A DNA stretch of 64,000 nucleotides from Evansella sp. LMS18 (GTDB taxonomy: Bacteria; Bacillota; Bacilli; Bacillales; Salisediminibacteriaceae), in the NCBI RefSeq assembly GCF_024362785.1, contig NZ_CP093301.1:3286001-3350000 (forward strand), given 5' to 3'. Shown here one piece after another: positions 50,471 through 62,842 of this stretch; within the stretch, counting starts at the first letter, position 1; every line of letters begins with the position of its first letter. The position numbers and the translations under genes were made by a program. The notes beneath the pieces were generated by a model. The model was given only the letters and a program-made list of their open reading frames with translations. It did no database searches and was not told the origin of the DNA.

Positions 50471-52303
50471 ATGAAACGAGAAGACCGTATTAAACGGCGT
50501 GACAAAATACGTAATTTTTCTATAATTGCCCATATTGACCACGGCAAGTCTACTTTGGCTGACCGTATTCTTGAAAAAACAAGTGCGTTAACACAGCGGG
50601 AAATGAAGGATCAGATGCTTGATGCAATGGATCTGGAGAGAGAACGCGGTATTACTATAAAATTGAACGCTGTACAGCTTAAATATATTTCCAATGCAGG
50701 AGAGGAATATATTTTTCATTTGATTGATACTCCGGGGCATGTGGATTTCACCTATGAGGTGTCAAGAAGCCTTGCAGCCTGTGAAGGTGCTCTGCTTATT
50801 GTGGATGCAGCACAGGGTATAGAAGCCCAGACACTTGCTAATGTGTATTTAGCTCTGGATAATGATCTGGAAATTCTTCCTGTAATCAATAAGATAGATC
50901 TTCCGAGCGCGGAGCCTGAGAGGGTTGCCCAGGAAGTGGAAGACGTGATCGGCCTTCCAAAGGAAGACTGTGTTCCTGCTTCCGCTAAGAGCGGGATTGG
51001 TATTGAGGAGATTCTTGAAGCTATAGTTGAAAAAGTCCCTGCTCCATCCGGAGACCCGGAAGCGCCTTTGAAAGCCATGATTTTTGATTCACTTTATGAT
51101 CCATACCGAGGCGTCATTGTTTACATGCGAATAGTGGAAGGGACTGTGAAGCCAGGTGAAAAAGTCCGGATGATGGCTACCGGCAAGGAGTTTGAAGTAC
51201 AGGAATTAGGAGTATTTACGCCTAAGCCTGACGCAAGAGACGAACTCACAGTCGGGGATGTAGGATTCATGGTCGCTTCTATCAAGAATGTCAGTGACAC
51301 AAGAGTCGGTGATACAGTTACACACGCGGCCCGTCCGACAGCAGAACCTCTTCCAGGGTACAGGAAGCTGAACCCTATGGTATTCTGCGGATTGTATCCT
51401 ATAGATACGAATGATTATAACGACCTTCGGGAAGCACTTGAAAAACTGGAGTTAAATGATGCTTCCCTCCAGTTTGAACCTGAAACTTCCCAGGCTTTAG
51501 GATTTGGTTTCCGCTGTGGTTTCCTTGGTCTGCTTCATATGGAAATCATTCAGGAGCGGATTGAACGGGAATTTAATATTGATTTGATCACGACTGCACC
51601 GAGCGTTATCTATAATGTTCATCTGACAGACGGCGAATCAATGAGAATTGATAATCCGTCTGCGATGCCTGATGCACAGAAAATTGAATATGTGGAAGAA
51701 CCTTATGTAAAAGCACAGTTAATGGTTCCGAACGATTATGTAGGGGCGGTAATGGAACTGTGCCAGAAGAAAAGAGGAACATACGTGGATATGCAGTACA
51801 TGGATGAAAATCGTGTAACGATTACCTATGAACTGCCGCTTGCTGAAATAGTATATGAATTTTTCGATACATTGAAATCTAACACAAAAGGCTATGCCTC
51901 TTTCGATTACGAGATGATCGGCCACAGGGAAAGCCGCCTTGTTAAAATGGATATTCTTCTTAATGGAGAGCAGATTGATGCCTTGTCGATTATCGTTCAC
52001 CGCGACAGCGCTTATCAGCGTGGAAAAGCGATAGTTGAAAAACTGAAAGAGCTTATTCCAAGGCAGCAGTTTGAAGTGCCTGTCCAGGCTAGTATCGGCC
52101 AAAAGATTATTGCCCGGTCCACCATTAAGGCAATGCGTAAAAACGTTCTGGCAAAATGTTACGGCGGAGATATTTCCCGGAAACGTAAGCTTCTTGAAAA
52201 ACAAAAAGAAGGTAAGAAGCGGATGAAGAGTGTAGGAAGTGTAGAAGTTCCTCAGGAAGCATTCATGTCAGTACTGAGCATGGACGAAGGCGACAGTAAA
52301 TAA
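50471..52303 (+). CDS. lepA: Translation elongation factor 4 (LepA)
   Basis: A 610-residue ribosome-bound GTPase. GTPase motifs are [10 protein letters not shown] (G1), DTPGHVDF (G3), INKIDLP (G4) and SAKSGIG (G5). EF-G-like domains II, III and V and the LepA-specific C-terminal domain (about 490-610, with [19 protein letters not shown]) follow. ATG 50471 has AGGAGTGATGGCG upstream. It begins the lepA-hemW stretch. Confidence 0.98.
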   Translation: MKREDRIKRRDKIRNFSIIAHIDHGKSTLADRILEKTSALTQREMKDQMLDAMDLERERGITIKLNAVQLKYISNAGEEYIFHLIDTPGHVDFTYEVSRSLAACEGALLIVDAAQGIEAQTLANVYLALDNDLEILPVINKIDLPSAEPERVAQEVEDVIGLPKEDCVPASAKSGIGIEEILEAIVEKVPAPSGDPEAPLKAMIFDSLYDPYRGVIVYMRIVEGTVKPGEKVRMMATGKEFEVQELGVFTPKPDARDELTVGDVGFMVASIKNVSDTRVGDTVTHAARPTAEPLPGYRKLNPMVFCGLYPIDTNDYNDLREALEKLELNDASLQFEPETSQALGFGFRCGFLGLLHMEIIQERIEREFNIDLITTAPSVIYNVHLTDGESMRIDNPSAMPDAQKIEYVEEPYVKAQLMVPNDYVGAVMELCQKKRGTYVDMQYMDENRVTITYELPLAEIVYEFFDTLKSNTKGYASFDYEMIGHRESRLVKMDILLNGEQIDALSIIVHRDSAYQRGKAIVEKLKELIPRQQFEVPVQASIGQKIIARSTIKAMRKNVLAKCYGGDISRKRKLLEKQKEGKKRMKSVGSVEVPQEAFMSVLSMDEGDSK

Positions 52304-52312
52304 AAATTACCA

Positions 52313-52343
52313 GAAGGCCGCAGGAGGTTCCTGCGGTCTTTAC
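52313..52343 (+). terminator. Hairpin terminator between lepA and hemW
   Basis: AAGGCCGCAGGA pairs with TCCTGCGGTCTT and is followed by a short TTT. With the weak T run, some read-through to hemW is possible. Confidence 0.65.
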
Positions 52344-52369
52344 CATAATAAAAAGAGGCGGGATACAGA

Positions 52370-53509
52370 ATGATTAAGGCTTTATATGTACATGTGCCTT
52401 TTTGTGAACAGATATGCCATTACTGTGATTTTAATAAATTTTTCCTGGCAAACCAGCCTGTTGATGAATACCTGGACCTCTGTGAAACTGAGATGAGAAA
52501 TACAGTGAAAGCTTTTCCCACGGAAGCCCTTTCTTCTATCTATGTTGGAGGCGGGACGCCGACTTCGCTGAATGTCCATCAGCTTGAAAAGCTTCTGCAT
52601 GGAATTAAATCTAATTTTCCACTGGCACCAGAATATGAATGGACGGTGGAAGTGAACCCGGGGAGTGCGGACAGAGAAAAGTTCAAAATGATGAAGGAAA
52701 CCGGGGTTAACCGTCTCAGTATCGGTGCTCAGACTTTTGATGAATCTCTCCTTAAGAAAATCGGCAGAGACCACAGGCCGGAGCAGGTGGAAGAAACTAT
52801 TGCCGCAGCACGTGCTGCTGGGATCACTAATATATCTGTTGACCTCATGTTCGGCCTTCCGGGCCAGACGGTGGAGCAATTCAGGGAAACATTGGAAAAG
52901 GCAGTGAGGCTCCCAATTGAACATGTCAGCGCGTATTCCCTTAAAGTCGAGGAGAAAACAGTGTTTTATCAGCTCTGGCGAAAAGGAAAACTCCCGCTTC
53001 CTGGTGAGGATACAGAAGCGGAGATGTATGAAGAGCTCAGGAAATATATGAAGGATGCGGGCTTCAACCATTATGAAATCAGCAACTTTGCAAAACCAGG
53101 TTTCGAGAGTTCCCATAATTTAACTTACTGGAAAAACGAAGACTATTACGGGATAGGCGCAGGCGCACACGGCTATACCGCAGGTACCAGAAGAATAAAC
53201 CATGGCCCTCTTCCAAAATATATGAATGCTGTTAAAGATACTGGCTTTCCGTACAGGGAGGAACACGAAGTTACCTTTAAGGAAAAAATGGAAGAAGAGA
53301 TGTTCATGGGACTGCGAAAACTTTCCGGGGTCTCAAAGCAGATGTTCAAAGATAAATACGGCAGGGAAATAACCGATGTTTTTCCGTTAGCAGTAAACCT
53401 GGCGGAAAAAGGACTCCTGGAGGAAGATGGAGAGAATTTCAGGCTTACGGAAAAAGGACTTCTGCTGGGAAATGAAGTATTTGAAGGTTTCCTCCTGAGC
53501 GATGATTAA
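52370..53509 (+). CDS. hemW: Radical SAM heme chaperone HemW
   Basis: A 379-residue radical SAM protein. The cluster motif is PFCEQICHYCDFNKF (CxxxCxxC), followed by YVGGGTPTSLN and VEVNPGS. It has the HemW C-terminal domain. These proteins are often misnamed coproporphyrinogen oxidase (HemN), but the motif layout and the lepA-hrcA context fit HemW, which delivers heme to membrane enzymes. GAGGCGGGATACAG lies before ATG 52370. Confidence 0.93.
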   Translation: MIKALYVHVPFCEQICHYCDFNKFFLANQPVDEYLDLCETEMRNTVKAFPTEALSSIYVGGGTPTSLNVHQLEKLLHGIKSNFPLAPEYEWTVEVNPGSADREKFKMMKETGVNRLSIGAQTFDESLLKKIGRDHRPEQVEETIAAARAAGITNISVDLMFGLPGQTVEQFRETLEKAVRLPIEHVSAYSLKVEEKTVFYQLWRKGKLPLPGEDTEAEMYEELRKYMKDAGFNHYEISNFAKPGFESSHNLTYWKNEDYYGIGAGAHGYTAGTRRINHGPLPKYMNAVKDTGFPYREEHEVTFKEKMEEEMFMGLRKLSGVSKQMFKDKYGREITDVFPLAVNLAEKGLLEEDGENFRLTEKGLLLGNEVFEGFLLSDD

Positions 53510-53604
53510 GACAATCATCTTATTTTCCTTAACGGGGAAACTGGGCAGAAGTTATAAGGTCATTTACCGAAAAAAATAAATTTTACAGCTGTAATTTCTG
53601 TCGA

Positions 53605-53610
53605 TTGACA
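53605..53610 (+). promoter_or_regulatory. -35 element of the hrcA-grpE-dnaK-dnaJ promoter
   Basis: Consensus TTGACA, 36 nt upstream of the CIRCE operator. The AT-rich AGTTATTATATAG downstream would hold the -10, but the spacing to the best hexamer is not ideal. Confidence 0.5.
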
Positions 53611-53645
53611 AGAGGAATCCTTCTTTGGTAAGTTATTATATAGAT

Positions 53646-53672
53646 TTAGCACTCAACACTCCCGAGTGCTAA
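53646..53672 (+). promoter_or_regulatory. CIRCE operator
   Basis: TTAGCACTC-N9-GAGTGCTAA is a perfect CIRCE element, the HrcA-binding site, located just before the hrcA RBS. It makes the operon autoregulated and heat-inducible. Confidence 0.98.
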
Positions 53673-53687
53673 CAGGAGGGGATGAAT

Positions 53688-54716
53688 ATGCTGACAGAGC
53701 GCCAGCTGCTTATTTTAAAAGCTATCGTAGACAACTATGTTACTCATGCAGAACCTGTAGGCTCAAGAAGCGTATCTAAACGGGAGGACATTGATTACAG
53801 TCCTGCGACAATACGTAATGAAATGTCAGATCTCGAAGAGCTGGGATTTCTTGAAAAGCCTCATAGTTCAGCAGGAAGAATTCCGTCTCACAAGGGCTAT
53901 CGTTATTACGTTGATCATTTATTGTCTCCAAAAAAGCTGTCGAAAAATGAAATAATCGGTATCCAGTCCATGTTCAGGGACCGTTTCAGCGAAATTGAGC
54001 AAGTGATTCAGCAATCAGCAAAAATCCTTTCCAATCTAACAAGCTACACTTCGATTGTCCTGGGGCCGGAAGTTTTCGAATCCACACTCAGGCAGATTCA
54101 AATAGTTCCTATTTCTTCAAGCGCAGCAGTGGCAATCATAGTTACTGATACTGGGCATGTTGAAAATCAGACAGTCGCACTTCCGGAAAACCTCGACGTT
54201 AATGAGCTGGAAAAGGTTGTTAATATTTTAAATGCCAGCCTTAAAGGGGTCCCGCTTGTAAAACTGCGTGAGAAACTCACTACTGAAATAAGCAAAGTCC
54301 TTGAAAAATATATTGACCAGTATGATGAGATGCTTTCTCTGCTGAATAAAACTTTCCTTTCGCAGCAAAATGAAAAAGTATTTTTCGGCGGTAAGACAAA
54401 CATACTGGCACAACCTGAATTCAATGATGTAGAACGGGTAAGGCGGCTGTTTAATATCTTTGAAGAAGATGAACTGATTTCAAAGTTGTTTCGCCCTGAA
54501 GATAAAGGCCTGACGATAAAGATAGGCCAGGAAAACCGTTTTGAGCCTTTCGATGACTGTACCGTGGTTACCGCCACCTATTCAGTAGAGGGGAAAAACA
54601 TGGGGACGATAAGCATATTGGGACCAACGAGAATGGAATACCAGAGAGTCATTGGCATTCTGGATTATCTCTCGAAGGATTTGTCGAAACTATTGACAAA
54701 AAGGTACCAGCAGTAG
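53688..54716 (+). CDS. hrcA: Heat-inducible transcription repressor HrcA
   Basis: A 342-residue repressor of class I heat-shock genes. An N-terminal winged helix (LTERQLLILKAIVDNYV, VGSRSVSKREDIDYSPATIRNEM) is followed by a GAF-like dimerisation domain. ATG 53688 is 7 nt after AGGAGGGG; the ATG two codons earlier overlaps it. HrcA activity is known to depend on GroEL. CIRCE lies directly upstream. Confidence 0.97.
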   Translation: MLTERQLLILKAIVDNYVTHAEPVGSRSVSKREDIDYSPATIRNEMSDLEELGFLEKPHSSAGRIPSHKGYRYYVDHLLSPKKLSKNEIIGIQSMFRDRFSEIEQVIQQSAKILSNLTSYTSIVLGPEVFESTLRQIQIVPISSSAAVAIIVTDTGHVENQTVALPENLDVNELEKVVNILNASLKGVPLVKLREKLTTEISKVLEKYIDQYDEMLSLLNKTFLSQQNEKVFFGGKTNILAQPEFNDVERVRRLFNIFEEDELISKLFRPEDKGLTIKIGQENRFEPFDDCTVVTATYSVEGKNMGTISILGPTRMEYQRVIGILDYLSKDLSKLLTKRYQQ

Positions 54717-54833
54717 CATTGCTTGACAATTGCAGAAATGGGATTTAATGTGCATAGTGCAGCGGGGTGCTTTTTAATCTTTGAAAGTTCCCTGCAGTGC
54801 TTTTAACGCACTGATTTTAAGGAGGTGAACGTA

Positions 54834-57327
<2,494 letters not shown>

Positions 57328-57340
57328 TCAAGGTTAGTGG

Positions 57341-57380
57341 AAAAGTCAAAGTCAGGTAGTCCTCGGCTTTGACTTTTTTC
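57341..57380 (+). terminator. Terminator between dnaK and dnaJ
   Basis: AAAAGTCAAAGTC pairs with GGCTTTGACTTTTTT. It may set a lower dose of dnaJ than of dnaK by partial termination. Confidence 0.8.
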
Positions 57381-57474
57381 ACGAAAAACCATATCCTTAC
57401 AAATTTTGTTCCTTGCCTGTTTCAGGCCGGAATGATAAGATATTCGTTATGGATTAGAGTCGGGAGTGAAACGC

Positions 57475-58599
57475 ATGAGTAAGAGAGACTTTTATGACGT
57501 GCTCGGCGTGGGGAAAGACGCGTCTGAAGCAGAAATAAAGAAAGCGTACCGAAAACTTGCACGTCAATATCATCCGGACGTGAACAAGGAAGCGGACGCT
57601 GAAGAGAAATTTAAAGAAGTAAAAGAAGCATATGATACACTCAGTGACCAGCAGGCACGTGCCCATTACGACCGTTTCGGGCATACAGACCCGAACCAGG
57701 GATTCGGCGGGGCTGGCGGAGCCGGTGATTTCGGCGGTTTCAGCGATATATTCGATATGTTCTTCGGTGGCGGCGGACGCCGTGATCCGAATGCCCCAAG
57801 ACAAGGCGGGGATCTTCAGTATACGATGGGACTGGAGTTTAAGGAAGCAGTCTTTGGGAAAGAAACAGATATAGAAATACCTCGTGAAGAAACCTGTGAA
57901 ACTTGCGATGGATCTGGTGCAAAGCCAGGAACCAGCCCTGAAACATGCCGCCAGTGCGGCGGGGCCGGCCAGCTGAACATAGAGCAGAACACTCCGTTCG
58001 GACGCGTAGTAAACAGACGGGTTTGTAACCAGTGTGATGGCACAGGACAGCAAATCAAACATAAATGCCGGACGTGCGGCGGCCAGGGGAAAGTTAAGAA
58101 GCGCAAGAAGATCCATATTAAAATTCCTGCAGGCGTGGATACCGGCCAGCAAATCCGTGTAGCCGGCCAGGGCGAGCCAGGAGTTAACGGAGGCCCTCCA
58201 GGAGATTTATATGTGGTATTTAACGTGAAGCCACACGAATTCTTTAAGCGGGACGGCGACGATATACACTGTGAAATGCCGATTACCTTCGTACAGTCCG
58301 CACTTGGGGATGAAATAGAAGTGCCGACTCTGAACGGGAAAGTTAAGCTGAAGATTCCTGCGGGAACACAGACTGGCACCCACTTCAGGCTGCGAGGCAA
58401 AGGTGTCCCTAACGTACGCGGGATGGGACAGGGAGACCAGCATATCAAGGTGAAAATCATCACACCTAAAAAGCTTTCTGAAAAGCAAAAAGATCTGCTT
58501 CGTGAATTCGCTGAAATCAGCGGCACTGAAGCACCTGATGAGCAAAGTGAAAATTTCTTCGCAAAAGTAAAAAGAGCTTTTAAGAACTTCGGAGAATAG
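57475..58599 (+). CDS. dnaJ: Chaperone protein DnaJ
   Basis: A 374-residue Hsp40. The J domain has YHPDVNKE with the HPD motif (about residue 33). A Gly/Phe linker is followed by four zinc motifs: [24 protein letters not shown] and CRTCGGQG. The C-terminal substrate domains follow. ATG 57475 has GGGAGTG upstream. Type I DnaJ of normal length. Confidence 0.98.
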   Translation: MSKRDFYDVLGVGKDASEAEIKKAYRKLARQYHPDVNKEADAEEKFKEVKEAYDTLSDQQARAHYDRFGHTDPNQGFGGAGGAGDFGGFSDIFDMFFGGGGRRDPNAPRQGGDLQYTMGLEFKEAVFGKETDIEIPREETCETCDGSGAKPGTSPETCRQCGGAGQLNIEQNTPFGRVVNRRVCNQCDGTGQQIKHKCRTCGGQGKVKKRKKIHIKIPAGVDTGQQIRVAGQGEPGVNGGPPGDLYVVFNVKPHEFFKRDGDDIHCEMPITFVQSALGDEIEVPTLNGKVKLKIPAGTQTGTHFRLRGKGVPNVRGMGQGDQHIKVKIITPKKLSEKQKDLLREFAEISGTEAPDEQSENFFAKVKRAFKNFGE

Positions 58600-58626
58600 T
58601 ATCTGAAACAAGAGAGGTTGGTTAAT

Positions 58627-59568
58627 ATGAAGTGGTCTGAAATCAGTATACACACCACCCAGGAAGCGGTGGAACCGGTCAGTAATGTTTTGCACGAGGC
58701 CGGAGCCAGCGGAGTGGTAATTGAAGATCCCCATGACCTAGTAAAAACCTGGGATACAACGTTTGGGGAAGTTTACCAGCTATCTCCGGATGATTATCCT
58801 GAAGAAGGGGTTATCGTAAAGGCCTATCTTCCGGTAAACAGCTTTCTTGGTGAGACTGTGGATGCCATTAAAGAAGCTATTAACCAACTTCTTTTGTATG
58901 ATATTGATCTTGGGCATAATAAAGTGACAGTCAGTGAGGTTAATGAAGAAGAATGGGCTACCGCCTGGAAGAAATACTATAAACCTGTGAAAGTTTCTGG
59001 CCGGCTCACCATTACTCCTACATGGGAGGAGTATGAAAAGGTAAAAGAAGATGAGCTTATCATTGAACTTGACCCTGGGATGGCTTTTGGTACAGGCACC
59101 CATCCAACAACTGTTCTGTGTCTTCAGACGCTTGAAAGATACCTTACTGAAGGTGATTCCGTCATTGATGTAGGGACGGGTTCTGGTGTTCTGAGTATTG
59201 CTGCTGCCAAGCTTGGCGCATCAAAAGTTTTAGCGGCTGACCTGGATGAAGTGGCAGTGAATGCGGCAAGGATAAATGTAAAGCTGAACAAGGTTCAGGA
59301 GAAGGTTACAGTTGAACAGAAAAACCTGCTGGCAAATGTGGGGGAAACGCCTGATTTAATTGTGGCTAACATCCTTGCAGAAGTAATCGTAAGAATGACA
59401 GATGATGCGTTCGAGCTGTTAAAACCTGGTGGAATACTAATAACTTCCGGCATTATCGAAGGGAAGAAAGAAGAAGTGAAGCGATCCCTTGCTTCAAGCG
59501 GCCTTACACTTGAAGAAATTACGGAAATGGAAGACTGGGTTGCCATAGTTGCGAAAAAACCGGAGTAG
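58627..59568 (+). CDS. prmA: Ribosomal protein L11 methyltransferase
   Basis: A 313-residue SAM-dependent enzyme trimethylating L11. N-terminal substrate domain (MKWSEISIHTTQEAVEPVS), then PGMAFGTGTHPTT and motif I VIDVGTGSGVLSIAAAKLGA; NILAEVI is typical of the active-site region. GAGAGG precedes ATG 58627. It lies 27 nt after dnaJ in the conserved dnaJ-prmA-rsmE-mtaB order. Confidence 0.97.
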   Translation: MKWSEISIHTTQEAVEPVSNVLHEAGASGVVIEDPHDLVKTWDTTFGEVYQLSPDDYPEEGVIVKAYLPVNSFLGETVDAIKEAINQLLLYDIDLGHNKVTVSEVNEEEWATAWKKYYKPVKVSGRLTITPTWEEYEKVKEDELIIELDPGMAFGTGTHPTTVLCLQTLERYLTEGDSVIDVGTGSGVLSIAAAKLGASKVLAADLDEVAVNAARINVKLNKVQEKVTVEQKNLLANVGETPDLIVANILAEVIVRMTDDAFELLKPGGILITSGIIEGKKEEVKRSLASSGLTLEEITEMEDWVAIVAKKPE

Positions 59569-59576
59569 GTGAGAGT

Positions 59577-60329
59577 ATGCAGCGTTATTTTATCGATGAA
59601 TCTGGATTTTTGGAAGACCATGTTGAAATCACAGGTGAAGATTCAAAGCATATACAGCGTGTGATGCGTATGGAGCCCGGGGACAGTATTATATGCTGTT
59701 CCGCCAGCCGGGGCTGTTTTATCTGTGAAATTACCAGCTTCGAGGGCGAAATGGCCAGTGCCAGAATAATAGCTGAAGAAAAAAAAGATACTGAGCTTCC
59801 TGTCAGCGTTACTATTGCTCACGGGCTTCCAAAAGGTGATAAATTAGAGCTCGTTATCCAGAAAGGGACTGAACTGGGGGCCTTTTCGTTTATCCCGTTT
59901 TCCGCTGAACGATCTGTCGTTAAGTGGGATAAGAAAAAGGGAGAAAAGAAACTGACCCGCTGGAATAAGATAGCCAAAGAAGCGGCTGAGCAGTCACACA
60001 GGCAGAAAATTCCCTTGGTGGAGGATGTTAAATCCCTTAAGGAACTGACGGATTTGTTTAAGAATTATACTTGTGTTTTAGCTGCTTATGAAGAAGCGGC
60101 TAAAAGCGATGAGAAAAGCAGCTTTCATTCCGAGCTGAAAAAACTGGGTCCTGGTGACAGTTTGTTGTTCATTGCCGGGCCTGAGGGTGGCTTTTCTGAT
60201 CGTGAGATTGAAATTATGAAGCAACACGGAGCTGTGCCCTGCGGCCTTGGACCGAGAATCCTCCGAAGCGAAACAGCTCCACTATATGGCTTGTCAGCCA
60301 TATCCTATCATTTTGAACTATCGGGGTGA
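59577..60329 (+). CDS. rsmE: 16S rRNA (uracil1498-N3)-methyltransferase RsmE
   Basis: A 250-residue SPOUT methyltransferase. An N-terminal PUA-like domain has EDSKHIQRVMRMEPGD. The SPOUT knot contains FIAGPEGGFSDREIE and GLGPRILRSETAPLYGLS, both signature stretches. GTAGGTGAGAG precedes ATG 59577. Its end is adjacent to the mtaB start. Confidence 0.97.
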   Translation: MQRYFIDESGFLEDHVEITGEDSKHIQRVMRMEPGDSIICCSASRGCFICEITSFEGEMASARIIAEEKKDTELPVSVTIAHGLPKGDKLELVIQKGTELGAFSFIPFSAERSVVKWDKKKGEKKLTRWNKIAKEAAEQSHRQKIPLVEDVKSLKELTDLFKNYTCVLAAYEEAAKSDEKSSFHSELKKLGPGDSLLFIAGPEGGFSDREIEIMKQHGAVPCGLGPRILRSETAPLYGLSAISYHFELSG

Positions 60330-60334
60330 ATAAA

Positions 60335-61672
60335 ATGCCAACAGTAGCATTTCATACATTAGGCTGTAAAGTTAACCATTATGAAACAGAAGCGATCTGG
60401 CAGCTGTTTCAGTCTGAGGGATACGAAAAAACGGAGTTTACCCAAACCTCTGACGTTTATGTTATAAATACGTGTACTGTAACGAATACAGGCGATAAAA
60501 AAAGCCGGCAGGTTATCAGGCGTGCTGTCAGAAAAAATCCTGATGCTGTAGTTTGTGTTACAGGCTGTTATGCCCAGACATCCCCTGCTGAAATTATGGC
60601 GATACCAGGGGTTGATATTGTTGTAGGTACACAGGACCGCCATAAAATGCTTGAATACATTAAGCAGTATCAGGAGGAGCGGCAGCCGATCAATGGTGTC
60701 GGCAATATCATGAAAGCGAGAGTATATGAAGAACTGGATGTTCCTTCATTTACAGATCGCACAAGAGCTTCACTGAAAATCCAGGAAGGCTGCAACAACT
60801 TTTGTACTTTCTGTATTATCCCATGGGCACGTGGCTTGCTGAGATCCAGAAAACCTGAAGAAGTGATCAGGCAGGCTAAGCAACTGGTGGAAGCGGGCTA
60901 TAAAGAAATCGTCCTCACAGGTATTCATACAGGCGGATATGGCGAGGACATGAAAGATTACAGCCTTGCCAATCTGCTTTTGGAGCTCGAAAAAGTAGAA
61001 GGACTGAAGCGGATCAGAATTTCTTCTATCGAGGCCAGCCAGATTACTGATGAGGTTATCAGTGTTATTGATAAATCTGAAAAAGTAGTTAATCATCTGC
61101 ATGTCCCTCTTCAGTCAGGATCTGACAGTGTCCTTAAACGGATGAGAAGGAAATATACAAATGAGTTTTTCTATGAAAGAATTGAAAAACTGAAAGAAGC
61201 GCTCCCTGGCCTGGCGGTTACATCCGATGTAATTGTAGGATTCCCAGGTGAGACGGAAGAGGAATACCAGGAAACTTATGACTTTATTCGAAAAGTTGGT
61301 TTTTCCGAGCTTCATGTTTTCCCATACTCTAAACGTACAGGAACTCCTGCAGCAAGGATGGAGGACCAGGTTGATGATGAAGTTAAGAACGAGCGCGTCC
61401 ATAAATTGATTTCTCTTTCTGAACAGCTTGCTAAAGAGTATGCTTCAAACTATGAAGGTGAAGTCCTTGAAGTAATACCGGAAGAGCCGGACAAAGAAAA
61501 TCCGGAAAGCGGCAACTATGTAGGCTATACAGATAACTACCTGAAAGTTAAAGTTCCGGTTGATGAAAGTATGGTTGGTGAAATCGTTAAGGTGAAGATC
61601 GAGAAAGCTGGTTATCCATATAATGTGGGAAGCTTTGTCAGAGTCCTCAAAGAAGAGACTGTTACTGGATAA
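60335..61672 (+). CDS. mtaB: tRNA (t6A37)-C2 methylthiotransferase MtaB
   Basis: A 445-residue radical SAM methylthiotransferase making ms2t6A in tRNA-Lys. The N-terminal UPF0004 domain holds three Cys (LGCKVNHYE, NTCTVTN, VTGCYAQ); the radical SAM motif is CNNFCTFCIIPWARG; a TRAM domain closes the protein. ATG 60335 follows GGGGTGAATAAA; a GTG at 60326 overlaps that site. Orthologue of yqeV. Confidence 0.96.
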   Translation: MPTVAFHTLGCKVNHYETEAIWQLFQSEGYEKTEFTQTSDVYVINTCTVTNTGDKKSRQVIRRAVRKNPDAVVCVTGCYAQTSPAEIMAIPGVDIVVGTQDRHKMLEYIKQYQEERQPINGVGNIMKARVYEELDVPSFTDRTRASLKIQEGCNNFCTFCIIPWARGLLRSRKPEEVIRQAKQLVEAGYKEIVLTGIHTGGYGEDMKDYSLANLLLELEKVEGLKRIRISSIEASQITDEVISVIDKSEKVVNHLHVPLQSGSDSVLKRMRRKYTNEFFYERIEKLKEALPGLAVTSDVIVGFPGETEEEYQETYDFIRKVGFSELHVFPYSKRTGTPAARMEDQVDDEVKNERVHKLISLSEQLAKEYASNYEGEVLEVIPEEPDKENPESGNYVGYTDNYLKVKVPVDESMVGEIVKVKIEKAGYPYNVGSFVRVLKEETVTG

Positions 61673-61694
61673 GCTTCGCTCCATTTATTGAGCA

Positions 61695-61738
61695 TACCCC
61701 TGTCCGCAATTCCGGGCAGGGGTATTATAATATTTTTA
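61695..61738 (+). terminator. Terminator after mtaB
   Basis: TACCCCTGTCCG pairs with CGGGCAGGGGTA; the following stretch is T-rich (TTATAATATTTTT). Confidence 0.65.
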
Positions 61739-61831
61739 CCCCTGTTGGGAAAACTCGTCATAGCGTTTAAAACATGGTATGCTACCAAAAGAGGTACATA
61801 CATCTAATGATTGTGAGAGAGGATGTTCAAA

Positions 61832-62506
61832 ATGAACCATGAATTAGCTAAAATGATTGACCACACATTGTTAAAGCCTGATGTAACAAAAGAGCAGATT
61901 GTCAAATTATCCGAGGAAGCAAAGGAACATGAATTTGCTTCTGTTTGTGTAAACCCTGCCTGGGTTAAAACTGCATATGAAGTTTTGAAAGACAAGCCGG
62001 AAGTGAAAGTTTGTACTGTAATAGGCTTTCCTTTAGGCGCGTCAACACCGGAGGTTAAGGCATTCGAAACAGAAAATGCCATTGCAAACGGAGCAGGAGA
62101 AGTCGATATGGTTATTAATGTCGGCGCTTTAAAGGACCAGGACGATGAGGCGGTACTTAATGACATACAGGCGGTTGTTAAAGCTGCTGAAGGTAAAGCA
62201 CTTACTAAAGTTATTATTGAAACATCACTTTTGACGGAAGAGGAAAAGGTCCGTGCCTGTGAACTGGCTGTAAAAGCAGGTGCAGACTACGTCAAAACTT
62301 CCACTGGATTTTCCGGCGGAGGAGCAACTATAGAAGATATTGCACTTATGAGAAAAACGGTTGGACCTGAAATTGGAGTGAAAGCCTCCGGTGGTGTCCG
62401 GGATAAGGAAGCTGCGGAGGCAATGGTAAAGGCCGGGGCTACCAGAATTGGCGCCAGTGCCGGAATTTCCATCATTCAGGGAGGCACCGGCGAAGGGGAT
62501 TATTAA
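61832..62506 (+). CDS. deoC: Deoxyribose-phosphate aldolase
   Basis: A 224-residue class I aldolase that splits deoxyribose-5-phosphate to acetaldehyde and glyceraldehyde-3-phosphate. IDHTLLKPD opens the barrel; KVIIETSLL carries one active-site Lys region and [15 protein letters not shown] the Schiff-base Lys. The end [12 protein letters not shown] binds phosphate. ATG 61832 has GAGAGGATG upstream. In B. subtilis deoC is elsewhere, so this site between mtaB and rpsU is a rearranged context. Confidence 0.97.
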   Translation: MNHELAKMIDHTLLKPDVTKEQIVKLSEEAKEHEFASVCVNPAWVKTAYEVLKDKPEVKVCTVIGFPLGASTPEVKAFETENAIANGAGEVDMVINVGALKDQDDEAVLNDIQAVVKAAEGKALTKVIIETSLLTEEEKVRACELAVKAGADYVKTSTGFSGGGATIEDIALMRKTVGPEIGVKASGGVRDKEAAEAMVKAGATRIGASAGISIIQGGTGEGDY

Positions 62507-62546
62507 ACCATTCTTTTTCCCCTCCAATTTAAAGAAAAATAGTGTC

Positions 62547-62581
62547 AGGCTGTTGAGATTGCCATCTCAACAGCCTTTTTG
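62547..62581 (+). terminator. Terminator after deoC
   Basis: AGGCTGTTGAGAT pairs with ATCTCAACAGCC(T) and is followed by TTTTT. Confidence 0.92.
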
Positions 62582-62638
62582 TGTTGATTTCGAATACAAG
62601 GTATGTCATTTTGTGAAAACATCCCTCAAACAGAGATT

Positions 62639-62822
62639 CAATCAACGAAATCGGCAGTTTAATCGACGAAATAGGATAGTCAATCAACGAAAATCGATGT
62701 TCAATCAACGAATAGAGATTCAATCAACGAAAATCGATCTTCAATCAACGAAATCAGGAGGCCAATCAACGAAATACGGTATTTAATCAACGAAACCAGT
62801 AGTTTAAATGACGAAAAGGAGG
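62639..62822. repeat. Nine-unit 21-bp tandem repeat array
   Basis: Units based on CAATCAACGAAA start at 62639, 62660, 62681, 62702, 62721, 62742, 62763, 62784 and 62805. Spacing is exactly 21 bp except one 19-bp step. The first 12-13 bases are conserved, the last 8 vary. It fills the deoC-yqeW gap. Confidence 0.85.
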
Positions 62823-62842
62823 AACCGATTAACAAAAGTCAG

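Noticed and set aside
52382-53116. 244-residue reading frame antisense to hemW
   Set aside because: No RBS or family resemblance, and hemW on the other strand is unambiguous.
57454-58658. Long antisense frames across dnaJ
   Set aside because: They are products of the GC-rich, glycine-coding dnaJ sequence; composition and Cys/Phe-rich content are not protein-like.
62448-62786. Protein with heptapeptide repeats (NQRNRQF-like) from the 21-bp array
   Set aside because: The frame starts inside deoC in another frame, crosses the deoC terminator and lacks an RBS; the 21-bp period trivially gives seven-residue repeats.
62639-62822. CRISPR array
   Set aside because: Repeats are only 12-13 bp, 'spacers' 8 bp, and no cas gene is nearby; the spacing is that of a tandem repeat.
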